Source: Streptomyces profundus
GTDB taxonomy: Bacteria > Actinomycetota > Actinomycetes > Streptomycetales > Streptomycetaceae
Reading direction: 5' to 3'
DNA length: 64,000 nucleotides
Assembly: GCF_020740535.1 (NCBI RefSeq)
Contig: NZ_CP082362.1
Coordinates: forward strand, 5,206,501 to 5,270,500
The notes beneath the pieces are model-generated. The model had not been told where the DNA came from and did no database searches. It saw only the letters and a program-made list of their open reading frames with translations. The position numbers and the translations under genes are program-made. How positions within the stretch are numbered: position 1 is the stretch's first letter; every line of letters starts with the position of its first letter. Positions 30,380-38,992 of this stretch are shown piece after piece.

Positions 30380-30490
30380 GACCGAAGCCAGTGCCTTTCA
30401 CGGGTGGGCGTTCCGGCTCGCGCGGCGCCGGAGGCGTCGCGCTCACGGCTGCGGGTCAGCGTCGGATTCGCACCGAATTTCCCCACACGT
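30380..30490 (-). promoter_or_regulatory. Cobalamin riboswitch
   Basis: Read on the minus strand, the conserved blocks appear in order: GGGGAAA (30484-30478), GGTGCGAATCC (30474-30464), CTGACCCGC (30459-30451) and a B12-box-like AGCCGGAACGCCCACC (30418-30403). The order and spacing match the GC-rich form seen in streptomycetes. It lies 115 bp before the start of the alpha-barrel protein gene and should repress the five-gene operon when cobalamin is abundant. Confidence 0.85.
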
Positions 30491-30709
30491 GAGTGAACTG
30501 ATGGGCTCACTCTAACGGCCCCGCTCCCCGCCTCCGCCGGCCGCTCGGGGCCCGGGGGCCGCGCGGAGCCCGGAGCGGCCCGAGGCCGCCTGGTGCGGGG
30601 CGTCGACGGAGGGCGATAATCGCCCCACCCGCCGCAATTCCACCCGACCCCCGGCGAGTAGTGTTCGTCCGTACCCGCGAGTAGGTGGCGGCAGACCGAG
30701 GGAGCGTGT

Positions 30710-32002
30710 GTGGCGGCGGAGGCCGGGGCGGATCGCCCGATCAGGATCGCGCTGCTCAGTTACAAGGGGAACCCCTTCTGCGGCGGCCAGGGCGTCTATG
30801 TCCGGCATCTCTCCCGGGAGCTGGCCGCGCTCGGCCACCGGGTCGAGGTGATCGGCGCCCAGCCCTACCCCGAGCTGGATCCGGGCGTCGAGCTGCGCAA
30901 GCTGCCCAGCCTGGACCTCTACCGGCAGCCGGACCCGTTCCGCACCCCTGGGCGCAAGGAGTACCGGGACTGGATCGACGCCCTTGAGGTCGCCACCATG
31001 TGGACCGGCGGCTTCCCCGAGCCGCTCACCTTCTCGCTCCGCGCCCGCCGCGAACTCGCCGCGCGGCGCGGCGAGTTCGATGTGGTGCACGACAACCAGA
31101 CGCTGGGCTACGGCCTGTTGGGCAGCCGGCGCCTCGGCCTGCCGCTGGTCACCACCATCCACCACCCCATCACCGTCGATCGCCGGCTTGAGCTGGCGGC
31201 GGCCGAGGGGCGCCGGCGCCGGTACGCGCTGCGTCGCTGGTACGGCTTCACCCGCATGCAGGGGCGGGTCGCCCGGCGGCTGCCCGCCGTGCTCACCGTC
31301 TCCGGCTCCTCGCGCCGGGAGATCGTGGAGGACTTCGCGGTGCCGGCCGACCGCGTCTCGGTGGTGCCGATAGGCGCCGACACCCGGGTCTTCCGCCCTG
31401 ATCCCGCCACGCCCCGGGTGCCGGGCCGGATCATCACCACATCGAGCGCCGACGCCCCGCTCAAGGGCCTGGTGTTCCTGGTCGAGGCGCTGGCCAAGCT
31501 GCGCACCGAACGCCCCGAGACGCATCTGCTGGTGGTGGGCAACCGTCCGGAGTCGGGCCCGGTGCGGGACGCGTTGGAGCGGTTCGGGCTCGGCGGCGCC
31601 GTCGAGTTCGTCAAGGGTGTCAGCGACACCGAGCTGGCCTCGCTGGTGCGGAGCGCCCAAGTCGCCTGCGTCCCCTCCCTCTACGAGGGCTTCTGCCTGC
31701 CGGCCGCCGAGGCGATGGCGTCCGGCACCCCGTTGGTCGCCACCACGGGCGGGGCGATCCCCGAGGTCACCGGGCCCGACGGGGAGACGTGTCTGGCCGT
31801 GCCGCCGGGCGACGCCGGCGCGCTGGCCGAGGCCCTCGGCCGGCTGTTGGGGGACGCACCGCTGCGCGAACGGTTGGCCGCCGCGGCGTCGGAACGGGTG
31901 CTCGCCCGCTTCACCTGGGAACACACGGCGCGCGCCACCGTCACCCACTACCGGGCCGCGATCGCGGCCGGGGGCCGCCCCGGCCGTTCCGGGCGACCGT
32001 AG
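30710..32002 (+). CDS. Glycosyltransferase family 4 protein
   Basis: A 430-residue GT-B-fold retaining glycosyltransferase. N-terminal acceptor domain: IALLSYKGNPFCGGQGVYVR and VTTIHHPITVD. C-terminal nucleotide-sugar domain: PIGADTRVFRPD, SSADAPLKGLVFLVEAL, and the E-x7-E motif in PSLYEGFCLPAAEAMASGTP. GTG at 30710 has GAGGGAG upstream. It starts a plus-strand unit with a methyltransferase and an alpha-barrel protein, divergent from the B12 operon. The product is probably a wall or secondary glycan, but the acceptor is unknown. Confidence 0.9.
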   Translation: MAAEAGADRPIRIALLSYKGNPFCGGQGVYVRHLSRELAALGHRVEVIGAQPYPELDPGVELRKLPSLDLYRQPDPFRTPGRKEYRDWIDALEVATMWTGGFPEPLTFSLRARRELAARRGEFDVVHDNQTLGYGLLGSRRLGLPLVTTIHHPITVDRRLELAAAEGRRRRYALRRWYGFTRMQGRVARRLPAVLTVSGSSRREIVEDFAVPADRVSVVPIGADTRVFRPDPATPRVPGRIITTSSADAPLKGLVFLVEALAKLRTERPETHLLVVGNRPESGPVRDALERFGLGGAVEFVKGVSDTELASLVRSAQVACVPSLYEGFCLPAAEAMASGTPLVATTGGAIPEVTGPDGETCLAVPPGDAGALAEALGRLLGDAPLRERLAAAASERVLARFTWEHTARATVTHYRAAIAAGGRPGRSGRP

Positions 32003-32087
32003 GGGCACCTGTCCAGCCAACCATCCCGTTCGACGAACACCGGCCGACGCCGGCCCAGGCCGGCCGACGAGAGAAAGGGTTGACCGC

Positions 32088-32864
32088 GTGCTGACCGTGG
32101 ACTTCTCACGCTTCCCACTCGCCCCAGGCGACCGCGTCCTCGACCTGGGCTGTGGCGCAGGTCGGCACGCCTTCGAGTGCTACCGACGCGGCGCGCGGGT
32201 CGTCGCCCTCGACCAGGACGGCGCCGAAGTGCGGCAGGTCGCCGGCTGGTTGGCCGCGATGCGGGACGCGGGCGAGGCACCGGCCGGCGCCAGCGCCGTC
32301 GCCGTCGAGGGCGACGCGCTGGCGCTGCCGTTCCCCGACGACAGCTTCGACGCGCTGATCGTCTCCGAGGTGATGGAGCACATCCCCGACGACAAGGGCC
32401 TGCTGGCCGAGGCGGTCCGGGTGCTGCGGCCCGGCGGGCGGATCGCGGTGACGGTACCCAGATACGGCCCGGAACGCGTCTGCTGGGCGCTGAGCGACGC
32501 CTACCACCAGGTGGAGGGCGGGCATATCCGGATCTACCGGGCGGATGAACTCCTCGGCCGGCTCCGCGAGGCGGGCCTGCGTCCCTACGGCACCCACCAC
32601 GCGCACGCGCTGCACGCGCCGTACTGGTGGCTCAAGTGCGCGCTGGGCGTGGACAACGACCGGGCGCTCCCGGTGCGCGCCTACCACAAGCTGTTGGTCT
32701 GGGATCTGATGAAGCGGCCCCTGGCCACCCGCGCCGCCGAGGCCGCGCTCAACCCCGTCCTGGGCAAGAGTTTCGTCGCCTACGCCACCAAGCCGCCCAC
32801 CAAGCCGCACGCCAAGCCGCAGGCGGCGCCGGCCGTCGAGGGGCGGGCCCGTGGAACGTCCTGA
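32088..32864 (+). CDS. Class I SAM-dependent methyltransferase
   Basis: A 258-residue Methyltransf_11-type enzyme. SAM motif I is VLDLGCGAGRHAFE, followed by VVALDQDGAEV (post I), FPDDSFDALIVSEVMEHIPD and LRPGGRIAVTVP. GTG at 32088 is chosen because GAGAAAGGG lies nine bases upstream and it leads directly into motif I. A Lys/Pro-rich tail (KPPTKPHAKPQ) follows the catalytic fold. The 3' end overlaps the next gene by 14 bp. It could methylate a sugar made with the upstream glycosyltransferase. Confidence 0.87.
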   Translation: MLTVDFSRFPLAPGDRVLDLGCGAGRHAFECYRRGARVVALDQDGAEVRQVAGWLAAMRDAGEAPAGASAVAVEGDALALPFPDDSFDALIVSEVMEHIPDDKGLLAEAVRVLRPGGRIAVTVPRYGPERVCWALSDAYHQVEGGHIRIYRADELLGRLREAGLRPYGTHHAHALHAPYWWLKCALGVDNDRALPVRAYHKLLVWDLMKRPLATRAAEAALNPVLGKSFVAYATKPPTKPHAKPQAAPAVEGRARGTS

Positions 32865-33918
32865 GTCCACCGGCAGGTTGGGGCTGCCCGGGGTGCTGAC
32901 CGAGGCGCAGGCCGAGGAGACCGCGCGCTGGATCGGCAGGGTGCAGCGCCCGGACGGCGCCATACCCTGGTTCAGGGGCCACCATCTCGACCCCTGGGAC
33001 CATGTCGAGGCCGCCATGGCCCTGGACACCGCTGGCGAGCACGACCGGGCCGCCGCCGCCTACGCCTGGCTCGCCCGGCACCAGAACCCGGACGGCTCCT
33101 GGTACGCCGCCTACGCCGACGGCGATCCGCTGCGCCCCACCGACCTGGGCAAGGAGAGCAACTTCTGCGCCTACCCGGCGGTCGGCGTGCTGCACCACTA
33201 CCTGAGCACGGGGGACGACACGTTCCGCCGCCGCATGTGGCCGATGGTGCGGGCGGCCGTCGCCTTCGTGCTGGGGCTCCAACGGGACGGCGGGCAACTC
33301 GGCTGGCGGCGCGAGGCGGACGGGCGGGCCGTGCCGGACGCGCTGCTCACCGGCTCCGCCTCCGGCTACCAGGCGCTGCGCTGCGCGCTGGCGCTGGCCG
33401 ACCTCGCGGGAGCGGCCCAGCCCGACTGGGAGATGGCCACCGGACGGCTCGGGCACGCGGTGCGCCGCCATCCCGAGCTGTTCCTCGACAAGTCCCGCTA
33501 CTCCATGGACTGGTACTACCCGGTGCTGGCCGGGGCGCTGCGCGGCGAGGCCGCCGCCGCCCGGCTGGCCGAGCGGTGGGACACGTTCGTGGTGCCCGGG
33601 TTCGGCGTGCGCTGTGTGCGCGAGAACCCCTGGGTGACGGGTGGCGAGAGCGCCGAACTCGCCCTGGCGCTGTGGGCCTGCGGCGACGAGCCGCGCGCGA
33701 TCGAGGTGCTGCGCTCGATCGGTCGGCTACGGACCGAGGACGGTCGTTACTGGACGGGTTTCGTCTATGCCGACGACGCGTTCTGGCCGATCGAGCACAC
33801 CACCTGGACGGCGGGCTCGGTGCTGTTGGCCGTCGCCGCGCTCACCGGCGACCAGCCCACCAGAACCGTCTTCGGCGGCGACACCCTCCCCGAAGGACTC
33901 GACCCGCACTGCTGCTAG
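32851..33918 (+). CDS. Alpha/alpha-barrel (six-hairpin or prenyltransferase-like) protein
   Basis: A 355-residue protein of helical hairpins with repeated motifs such as RWIGRVQRPDGAIPWFRG, AYAWLARHQNPDGSWYAAY and VLRSIGRLRTEDGRYWTGFV. Databases usually call these prenyltransferases, but the Q-x-x-DG-S-W pattern is shared by squalene cyclases and six-hairpin glycosidases. No aspartate-rich prenyl-diphosphate motif is visible, so a carbohydrate-related role beside the glycosyltransferase is at least as likely. GTG at 32851 lies inside the methyltransferase gene, giving translational coupling. Confidence 0.75.
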   Translation: MERPESTGRLGLPGVLTEAQAEETARWIGRVQRPDGAIPWFRGHHLDPWDHVEAAMALDTAGEHDRAAAAYAWLARHQNPDGSWYAAYADGDPLRPTDLGKESNFCAYPAVGVLHHYLSTGDDTFRRRMWPMVRAAVAFVLGLQRDGGQLGWRREADGRAVPDALLTGSASGYQALRCALALADLAGAAQPDWEMATGRLGHAVRRHPELFLDKSRYSMDWYYPVLAGALRGEAAAARLAERWDTFVVPGFGVRCVRENPWVTGGESAELALALWACGDEPRAIEVLRSIGRLRTEDGRYWTGFVYADDAFWPIEHTTWTAGSVLLAVAALTGDQPTRTVFGGDTLPEGLDPHCC

Positions 33919-33936
33919 GGCACCCTCGGCACAGGA

Positions 33937-33978
33937 CGGCGGGCCCCGCCGGAGGTTCGACTCCGGCGGGGCCCGCCG
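33937..33978. terminator. 18-bp perfect bidirectional terminator
   Basis: CGGCGGGCCCCGCCGGAG and CTCCGGCGGGGCCCGCCG form an uninterrupted stem with a 6-base loop between convergent genes. Confidence 0.9.
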
Positions 33979-34005
33979 CTGTTCGTCAGGTGTCGGCGTC
34001 GGCCG

Positions 34006-34785
34006 TCAGCCGCGCTGGATGCCCGAGGTGTCCTGGAGCACGCCGCGCCGCCCGTCCTGGGTCTGCGCCACCAGGGTCTGGCCCCGCTGCTCGACCGCCA
34101 GATACCAGTTGCCCGGGGTCAACTCGGCGACCGTGCCGGGCGAACCGTCCTCCCCGTACAGCGGCCTGGCCGCCGGCACGGCGAACCAGAACGGCTGGAA
34201 GTTCGGGTCCGGGGCCGCCGCCTGGGCCGGGGCGCCCGGCTGCTGGTAGCCACCCTGCGGCTGGGCGCCGGGGTAGCCGTAGCCCTGCTGCGGCTGCTGG
34301 GGCTGCTGCACGCCCGCGCCATAGGGCTGCCCCGGCTGGCCGACCTGGCCGGGCTGGGACGGGGTGGAGCTGGTCAACGGCGCCTGGAGCGCCGGCACCA
34401 CCGGGGTGGCGGCGGCGAAGCCAGCCAGCACCAGCGAGGAGATGAAGCCCATGATGAGGCCCACCGCCGCGTCATAGCCGTCGGGGCCACCGACCAGCGT
34501 CCAGAACCCGGCCCACGGCGAGGTCACCGCGAGCGCGATGCCCCACTGGTCCAGGCGCAGCCCCAGGAACTCCTTGCCCGGGGGCAGGAAACGGGAACCC
34601 ACGATCGCGCCGGCGCCGAACAGCCCGGCGAGCGTCAGCGAGGGCAGCAGCGGGAACAAATCGCTGGACCAGCCGTTGTCACTGTAGGGGCCCGCCTTGC
34701 GAGCGTCGAGGAACGAGAAGATGAAGAGCAGGACCGCTGCTCCGATAACTCCTGCGTCGCCTCGGGAGAGCGAGCGGTTGTTCAC
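34006..34785 (-). CDS. Membrane protein with Gln/Pro/Gly-rich linker (DUF5336-like)
   Basis: A 259-residue protein. Four hydrophobic segments lie in the first 150 residues (for example GVIGAAVLLFIFSFLDARKA and AVGLIMGFISSLVLAGFAAA). A low-complexity linker rich in Gln, Pro, Gly and Tyr follows (QQPQQPQQGYGYPGAQPQGG), then a C-terminal 50-residue domain (FWFAVPAARPLY, GNWYLAVEQRGQTLVAQTQD). It resembles actinobacterial DUF5336 proteins of unknown function. GTG at 34785 has AAAGGA upstream. Confidence 0.78.
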   Translation of the reverse strand: MNNRSLSRGDAGVIGAAVLLFIFSFLDARKAGPYSDNGWSSDLFPLLPSLTLAGLFGAGAIVGSRFLPPGKEFLGLRLDQWGIALAVTSPWAGFWTLVGGPDGYDAAVGLIMGFISSLVLAGFAAATPVVPALQAPLTSSTPSQPGQVGQPGQPYGAGVQQPQQPQQGYGYPGAQPQGGYQQPGAPAQAAAPDPNFQPFWFAVPAARPLYGEDGSPGTVAELTPGNWYLAVEQRGQTLVAQTQDGRRGVLQDTSGIQRG

Positions 34786-34962
34786 ATCAGATCCTTTGTC
34801 GTTCTCGTCGTCTTGGGTCGGGTCGGGTCGGGCGGAGCGAGCCCCATCGTACGGATGAACACCGACCCGGGTGTCGCGGAGGGGTTCACTGTTTCCCAGG
34901 CGACACGCTTGTGATGTCGTCGTGACATCGTCCACAACTGTGTGGACGACGGCCTCCTCAGC

Positions 34963-35640
34963 TCAGTGCCCGGGGCCCACCCGTCTGAGCACGCGCAGGG
35001 TGTTCCTGGCGGTCACCTCGACGAAGGCCCCGCTCTCCAACGCCCGCAACCAGACGCGGTAGGGGGCCTGCCCGCCGTCCGCCGGGTCGGGAAACACGTC
35101 ATGGATGACGAGCAACCCGCCCTCGGCGAGCCTGGGAACCCAACTCTCGTAGTCCGCCAGGGCGTGTGCGTCGGTGTGGCCGCCATCGACGAAGACCAGA
35201 CCGAACCTCCCGCCGCCGTTCCCGCCGAGCGCGGCGGCGACCGTGGGGGAGGCGCCCACCAGGGCCACCACATGCTCCTCAAGACCCGCGGCGGCCACCG
35301 TACGGCGGAAGAGCGGCAGCGTGTCCATCCGACCTGGACGGTCGGGATCCGCCAACTCCGGGTCCGCGTACTCCTCACCTGGCTGCTGCTCCTCGCTGCC
35401 CCGGTGGTGGTCCACCGTGACGGCGACCGTGCCGGCCGTCCGCGCGGCGGCGGCCAGCAGCAGGGTGGAACGGCCGCAGTAGCTGCCGATCTCCAGCAGC
35501 GGCAGCCCGAGCCCCGCCGCCTCGACCGCGCTCGCGTACAGGGCGAGACCCTCGTCGACGGGCATGAAGCCCTTCGCCGCCTCGAAGGCGGCGCGTACCT
35601 CCGGCTCGGGGGCGGTCGAGCCGCCCTCGTCCTCACGCAC
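34963..35640 (-). CDS. Class I SAM-dependent O-methyltransferase-like protein
   Basis: A 225-residue methyltransferase of the Methyltransf_24/3 kind. The SAM motif I is LLEIGSYCGRSTLLLAAAAR, with VTVDHHRGSEEQ after it, FGLVFVDGGHTDAHAL and GGLLVIHDVFPDPADGG later; the Asp/His cluster suggests a divalent metal. GTG at 35640 is preceded by GGGGGA. Its substrate is unknown. It follows the next upstream minus-strand gene after about 140 bp. Confidence 0.85.
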   Translation of the reverse strand: MREDEGGSTAPEPEVRAAFEAAKGFMPVDEGLALYASAVEAAGLGLPLLEIGSYCGRSTLLLAAAARTAGTVAVTVDHHRGSEEQQPGEEYADPELADPDRPGRMDTLPLFRRTVAAAGLEEHVVALVGASPTVAAALGGNGGGRFGLVFVDGGHTDAHALADYESWVPRLAEGGLLVIHDVFPDPADGGQAPYRVWLRALESGAFVEVTARNTLRVLRRVGPGH

Positions 35641-35776
35641 TTGTCCCCCTGGATGCCTGTGCCTGCCTCCCACATGCTGCCCTATCCACCCGCCCGGACC
35701 CCAACCGGGTCGCCGGGCGGGCAGGCCCGGCTCACCAACGGCTCACCGACGGCTCACCGACGGCCCGGCCCCCGGC

Positions 35777-37093
35777 TCACAACGAGCGGGCCAGGGGGGC
35801 CTGTTGCAGCGGAACCGGCTTGGTCACCCCGGCCGGAGCCGCGCCCGGGGACGGCGGCTCGGCCGGCCCGGAGGCGGAGAGCCTGGCCGGCCCCACCGCC
35901 TCCTCGGGCTCCGCCCGGGGAACGTCCGCCGGGGGGCCGTCCGCCCGGGGAACGTCCGCCGTGTCGCCGGCCCAGGGCGCGGGCTCCACCCCGTCGGCCG
36001 GCGAGGCGGGGGCCAGCGACTCGTTCCCCCTCGCCGGTTCGTGCAGCTCGGCCGCCGCCTCGACCGGCCGGGGCGCCGGCTCCGGCACCGCGGGGCGCGT
36101 CCCGGGCGCCGGCACCGGCGTCCGCGCCACCCCGCACGGCGTGGCCGCCGTGGCGTAGGGCAACAGCAGATCCCCGTCCACCGTCCACCGGCCGACGCCG
36201 GCCAACCAACCCTCCGGCGCCGGCAGATGGATCAACTCGCGCTGCTGGGGCCGCCACACCGCCACCCAGTCGGCGTCCGCCGTCGTCAGCCGCAGCGCCA
36301 CCGCGCAGTGCTCCGGCATCAGCACCTGCCCCGGCTGCACCGCGAACGGCGTCACCCGCACCCCGCGCGGATGCAGCAGCTCGGGGAACCGCACCGGGCG
36401 GTGGCTGCCCAACACCCCCCAGCCGACCCGGTCCCCACCCGGCGCGTCCGAACGCACCAGCAGCAGACCGCTGTCGTAGTCCGCCAACAGCAGCCGGTCG
36501 TCGCTGTCCTCACCGATGCGGAGCAACTCCGTCGGCTCGCCGCCGTGTTCCACGTCCACGGTGACCGCGCGGATGCGCCCCGAGGCGTCCACGCGGTTCA
36601 GCGCCAGCAGCCGCCCCTCGCCGTCCAGCCACGCGCCGCCCGAGCAGCGCCCGGCCAGCACCGTGACCAGCTCGGGCCCGAACGCGCCCCCGCACACCAG
36701 CCACAGCGCGGTGCCACCCGCCTCGCCCGACTGCGGCGCCAACGCGTACACGCGCGCCCCGTCGGGCGCCGGCGGCAGCAGCGTCAACCGCTCGCACTCC
36801 AGCGCGCCGAGCGCCAGCTCCCCCGTGTCGGGCCCCGACGGGTAGAGCAGGGAGAAGTGGTAACGCCCGTCCGTGCGGCGGCCGATCAGCACCCGGCCGT
36901 CGGCCAGCGGCACCAGCGGGCTGTCCGGCTCCTCGGGCTGGTCGGCGGGCAGCAGCACCGCGTACGGCTCCGGGCTGTCCAGGGTCCACCGCTCCGGGCA
37001 CCAGCCCGCGCCGCCGCGCGACACCAGCCTGGCCGCGTAGGAGCCGTCGGCCGCGATCGTCAACGGCGCCGGCTCCAAGACTCCAGCCGTCAC
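35777..37093 (-). CDS. Hypothetical protein, probably a beta-propeller
   Basis: A 438-residue cytosolic protein I do not recognise as an enzyme. The first 320 residues contain repeated beta-strand units of the TolB/WD-like type (DGRVLIGRRTDGRYHFSLLY, DGEGRLLALNRVDASGRIRA, DYDSGLLLVRSDAPGG, DGDLLLPYATAA). The last 110 residues are Pro/Ala/Glu-rich and disordered, with a direct repeat PRADGPPADVPRAEP. GTG at 37093 is chosen because GAAAGG lies five bases upstream. There is no signal peptide. Confidence 0.7.
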   Translation of the reverse strand: MTAGVLEPAPLTIAADGSYAARLVSRGGAGWCPERWTLDSPEPYAVLLPADQPEEPDSPLVPLADGRVLIGRRTDGRYHFSLLYPSGPDTGELALGALECERLTLLPPAPDGARVYALAPQSGEAGGTALWLVCGGAFGPELVTVLAGRCSGGAWLDGEGRLLALNRVDASGRIRAVTVDVEHGGEPTELLRIGEDSDDRLLLADYDSGLLLVRSDAPGGDRVGWGVLGSHRPVRFPELLHPRGVRVTPFAVQPGQVLMPEHCAVALRLTTADADWVAVWRPQQRELIHLPAPEGWLAGVGRWTVDGDLLLPYATAATPCGVARTPVPAPGTRPAVPEPAPRPVEAAAELHEPARGNESLAPASPADGVEPAPWAGDTADVPRADGPPADVPRAEPEEAVGPARLSASGPAEPPSPGAAPAGVTKPVPLQQAPLARSL

Positions 37094-37399
37094 GTGCCTT
37101 TCACCTCCGTCAGGGGTGGTCCGATCCACGGCCCCGCCGCACCGGGGAACGGCGACGGCGAAACCGTGCGAACCATCGACGGTAGGGGGAGAAGGCCGGC
37201 CAGCGCGCGGACTTCCCGCCGTACCACCGCCGGATTCGCCCCACCGACCGCGCGATCGAGCCATCCGCACCGCACGCTCGACTTCACGCTTAAGAGGGGA
37301 CGCCGTCCACGCCCGCTGACCCCGGGGGCGCGGGAGCGCCCGGCGGCCCGACGTCCCGGGGACGGTTTCCCCAGGGCCGGGGGCAGGTAGCCTGGGCCC
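37094..37399. other. Divergent intergenic region (306 bp)
   Basis: This spacer separates the probable propeller gene (minus) and the Nif3 gene (plus) and should contain both promoters. I see no gene, RNA or clear hairpin in it. The only AT-rich stretch is around 37284-37292. Confidence 0.5.
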
Positions 37400-38245
37400 G
37401 TGCCCGTACTCTCCGATGTGATCACCACGCTCGACAGCCTATGGCCCCGCGCCTGGGCCGAGCAGTGGGATGCCGTGGGCCTGGTCTGCGGCGATCCGGA
37501 CGCCGAGGTCACCCGGGTGCTGTTCGCGGTCGACCCGGTCCAGGAGGTCGTCGACGAGGCCGTCGCCATGGGCGCCCAACTGCTGGTCACCCACCACCCC
37601 CTCTATCTGCGCGGCACCACCACGGTCGCGGCCGACAGCTTCAAGGGCCGCGTGGTGCACACCCTGATCAAGCACGGCATCGCCCTCCATGTCGCCCACA
37701 CCAACGCCGACCGCGCCGACCCCGGCGTCTCCGACGCGCTCGCCGACGCCGTCGGGCTGCGCGTCACCGGGCCGCTGGTGCCCGCGCCCGACGATCCCAC
37801 GGGCCGGCGCGGCCTGGGCCGACTCACCGAGCTGGACGCCCCGTTGACGCTGGGCGCGCTCGCCGAGCTGGCCGCCGCCAGGCTGCCGAGCACCGCGCAG
37901 GGCGTCCGCGTCGCCGGTGACCAGGGCCGCCAGGTGCGCACGGTCGCCGTCTGCGGCGGCTCGGGCGACAGCCTGTTCGCCGAGGTGCGCGCCGCCGGTG
38001 TCGACGCCTACCTCACCGCCGACCTGCGGCACCACCCCGCGTCCGAGGCACGCGAACACTCCCCGCTCGCGCTGCTCGACGCCGCGCACTGGGCCACCGA
38101 GTGGCCCTGGTGCCAGCAGGCCGCGGCCCAACTCGACGCCGCCTCGGAGCGGCAAGGCTGGGGCCTGCGCACCGAGGTCTCGCGCCTGGTGACGGACCCC
38201 TGGACCGTCCAACTCCCTTCGTCCCCCTCAGGAGCCCCGAACTGA
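37400..38245 (+). CDS. Nif3-like dinuclear metal centre protein
   Basis: A 281-residue NIF3/YqfO-family protein that forms hexameric toroids with a dinuclear metal site. Typical segments are WAEQWDAVGLVCGDP, TRVLFAVDPVQEVVDEAVAM, LLVTHHPLYLRG (metal-binding His pair), LHVAHTNADRADPGVSDALA, VAVCGGSGDSLFAEV and TADLRHHPASEAREHSPLAL. The exact function is unsettled; GTP cyclohydrolase-like activity has been proposed in the family. GTG at 37400. It begins the conserved actinobacterial trio Nif3, zinc-ribbon protein, RNase H/phosphatase. Confidence 0.92.
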   Translation: MPVLSDVITTLDSLWPRAWAEQWDAVGLVCGDPDAEVTRVLFAVDPVQEVVDEAVAMGAQLLVTHHPLYLRGTTTVAADSFKGRVVHTLIKHGIALHVAHTNADRADPGVSDALADAVGLRVTGPLVPAPDDPTGRRGLGRLTELDAPLTLGALAELAAARLPSTAQGVRVAGDQGRQVRTVAVCGGSGDSLFAEVRAAGVDAYLTADLRHHPASEAREHSPLALLDAAHWATEWPWCQQAAAQLDAASERQGWGLRTEVSRLVTDPWTVQLPSSPSGAPN

Positions 38246-38985
38246 ACGCCGAGCCCGCCGACCAGCTCCGCCTCCTCGACGTCCAGGCCCTGGACGTCCG
38301 GCTGACCCAGCTCTCCCACCGGCGCGACAACCTCCCCGAACACGCGGAGATCCGCGCCGTCGAGAGCCAGCTCGTCCAGCAGCGCGATCTGCTGGTGGCC
38401 GCCCAGACCGAGGAGAGCGACACCGCCAGGGAGCAGACCAAGGCCGAACAGGACGTCGACCAGGTCCGCCAGCGCGCCGTCAGGGACCAACAGCGGCTGG
38501 ACTCGGGCCTGGTCACCAACCCCAAGGACCTGGCGAGCCTACAGAGCGAGATCACCTCGCTGGCCAAGCGCCAGGACGATCTGGAGACCATCGTCCTGGA
38601 GATCATGGAGCGGCACGAGACCGCCCAGGGCCGCGCTAAGGAACTCGCCGTCCGCCTCGACGAGTTGCAGAGCCAGGCCAGCGAGATCGTGGCCCGCAGG
38701 GACGGCCTCACCCAGGAGATCGACGCCGAGGTCGCCACCGTCCGCGCCGACCGTTCCACCGCCGTCGCCGGGGTCCCGGCCGACCTCCTCAAGCTCTACG
38801 AGAAGCTGCGCGAGCAGCAGGGCGGCATCGGCGCCGCCCGGCTCTACCAACGCCGCTGCGAGGGCTGCCGGTTGGAGCTGAACATCACCGAGGTGAACGA
38901 CGTCCGCGCCGCGCCGGCCAACGCCGTGGTGCGCTGCGAGAACTGCCGTCGCATCCTGGTGCGCACCCCCGAGTCGGGGCTGTGA
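38242..38985 (+). CDS. C4 zinc-ribbon coiled-coil protein, apparent CTG start
   Basis: A 247-residue protein: a long helical hairpin (LDVQALDVRLTQLSHRRDNL through coiled coil to IDAEVATVRADRSTA) followed by a C4 zinc ribbon (CEGCRLEL ... CENCRRIL). It is the homologue of the mycobacterial zinc-ribbon protein that sits between Nif3 and RNase H genes. Open reading begins with CTG at 38242, overlapping the Nif3 TGA, with AGGAG seven bases upstream (38230-38234). There is no ATG, GTG or TTG in frame near it, and LNAEPADQLRLLDVQ is the family's N-terminus. CTG initiation is therefore the likely reading. Confidence 0.85.
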   Translation: MNAEPADQLRLLDVQALDVRLTQLSHRRDNLPEHAEIRAVESQLVQQRDLLVAAQTEESDTAREQTKAEQDVDQVRQRAVRDQQRLDSGLVTNPKDLASLQSEITSLAKRQDDLETIVLEIMERHETAQGRAKELAVRLDELQSQASEIVARRDGLTQEIDAEVATVRADRSTAVAGVPADLLKLYEKLREQQGGIGAARLYQRRCEGCRLELNITEVNDVRAAPANAVVRCENCRRILVRTPESGL

Positions 38986-38992
38986 GCCGCCG

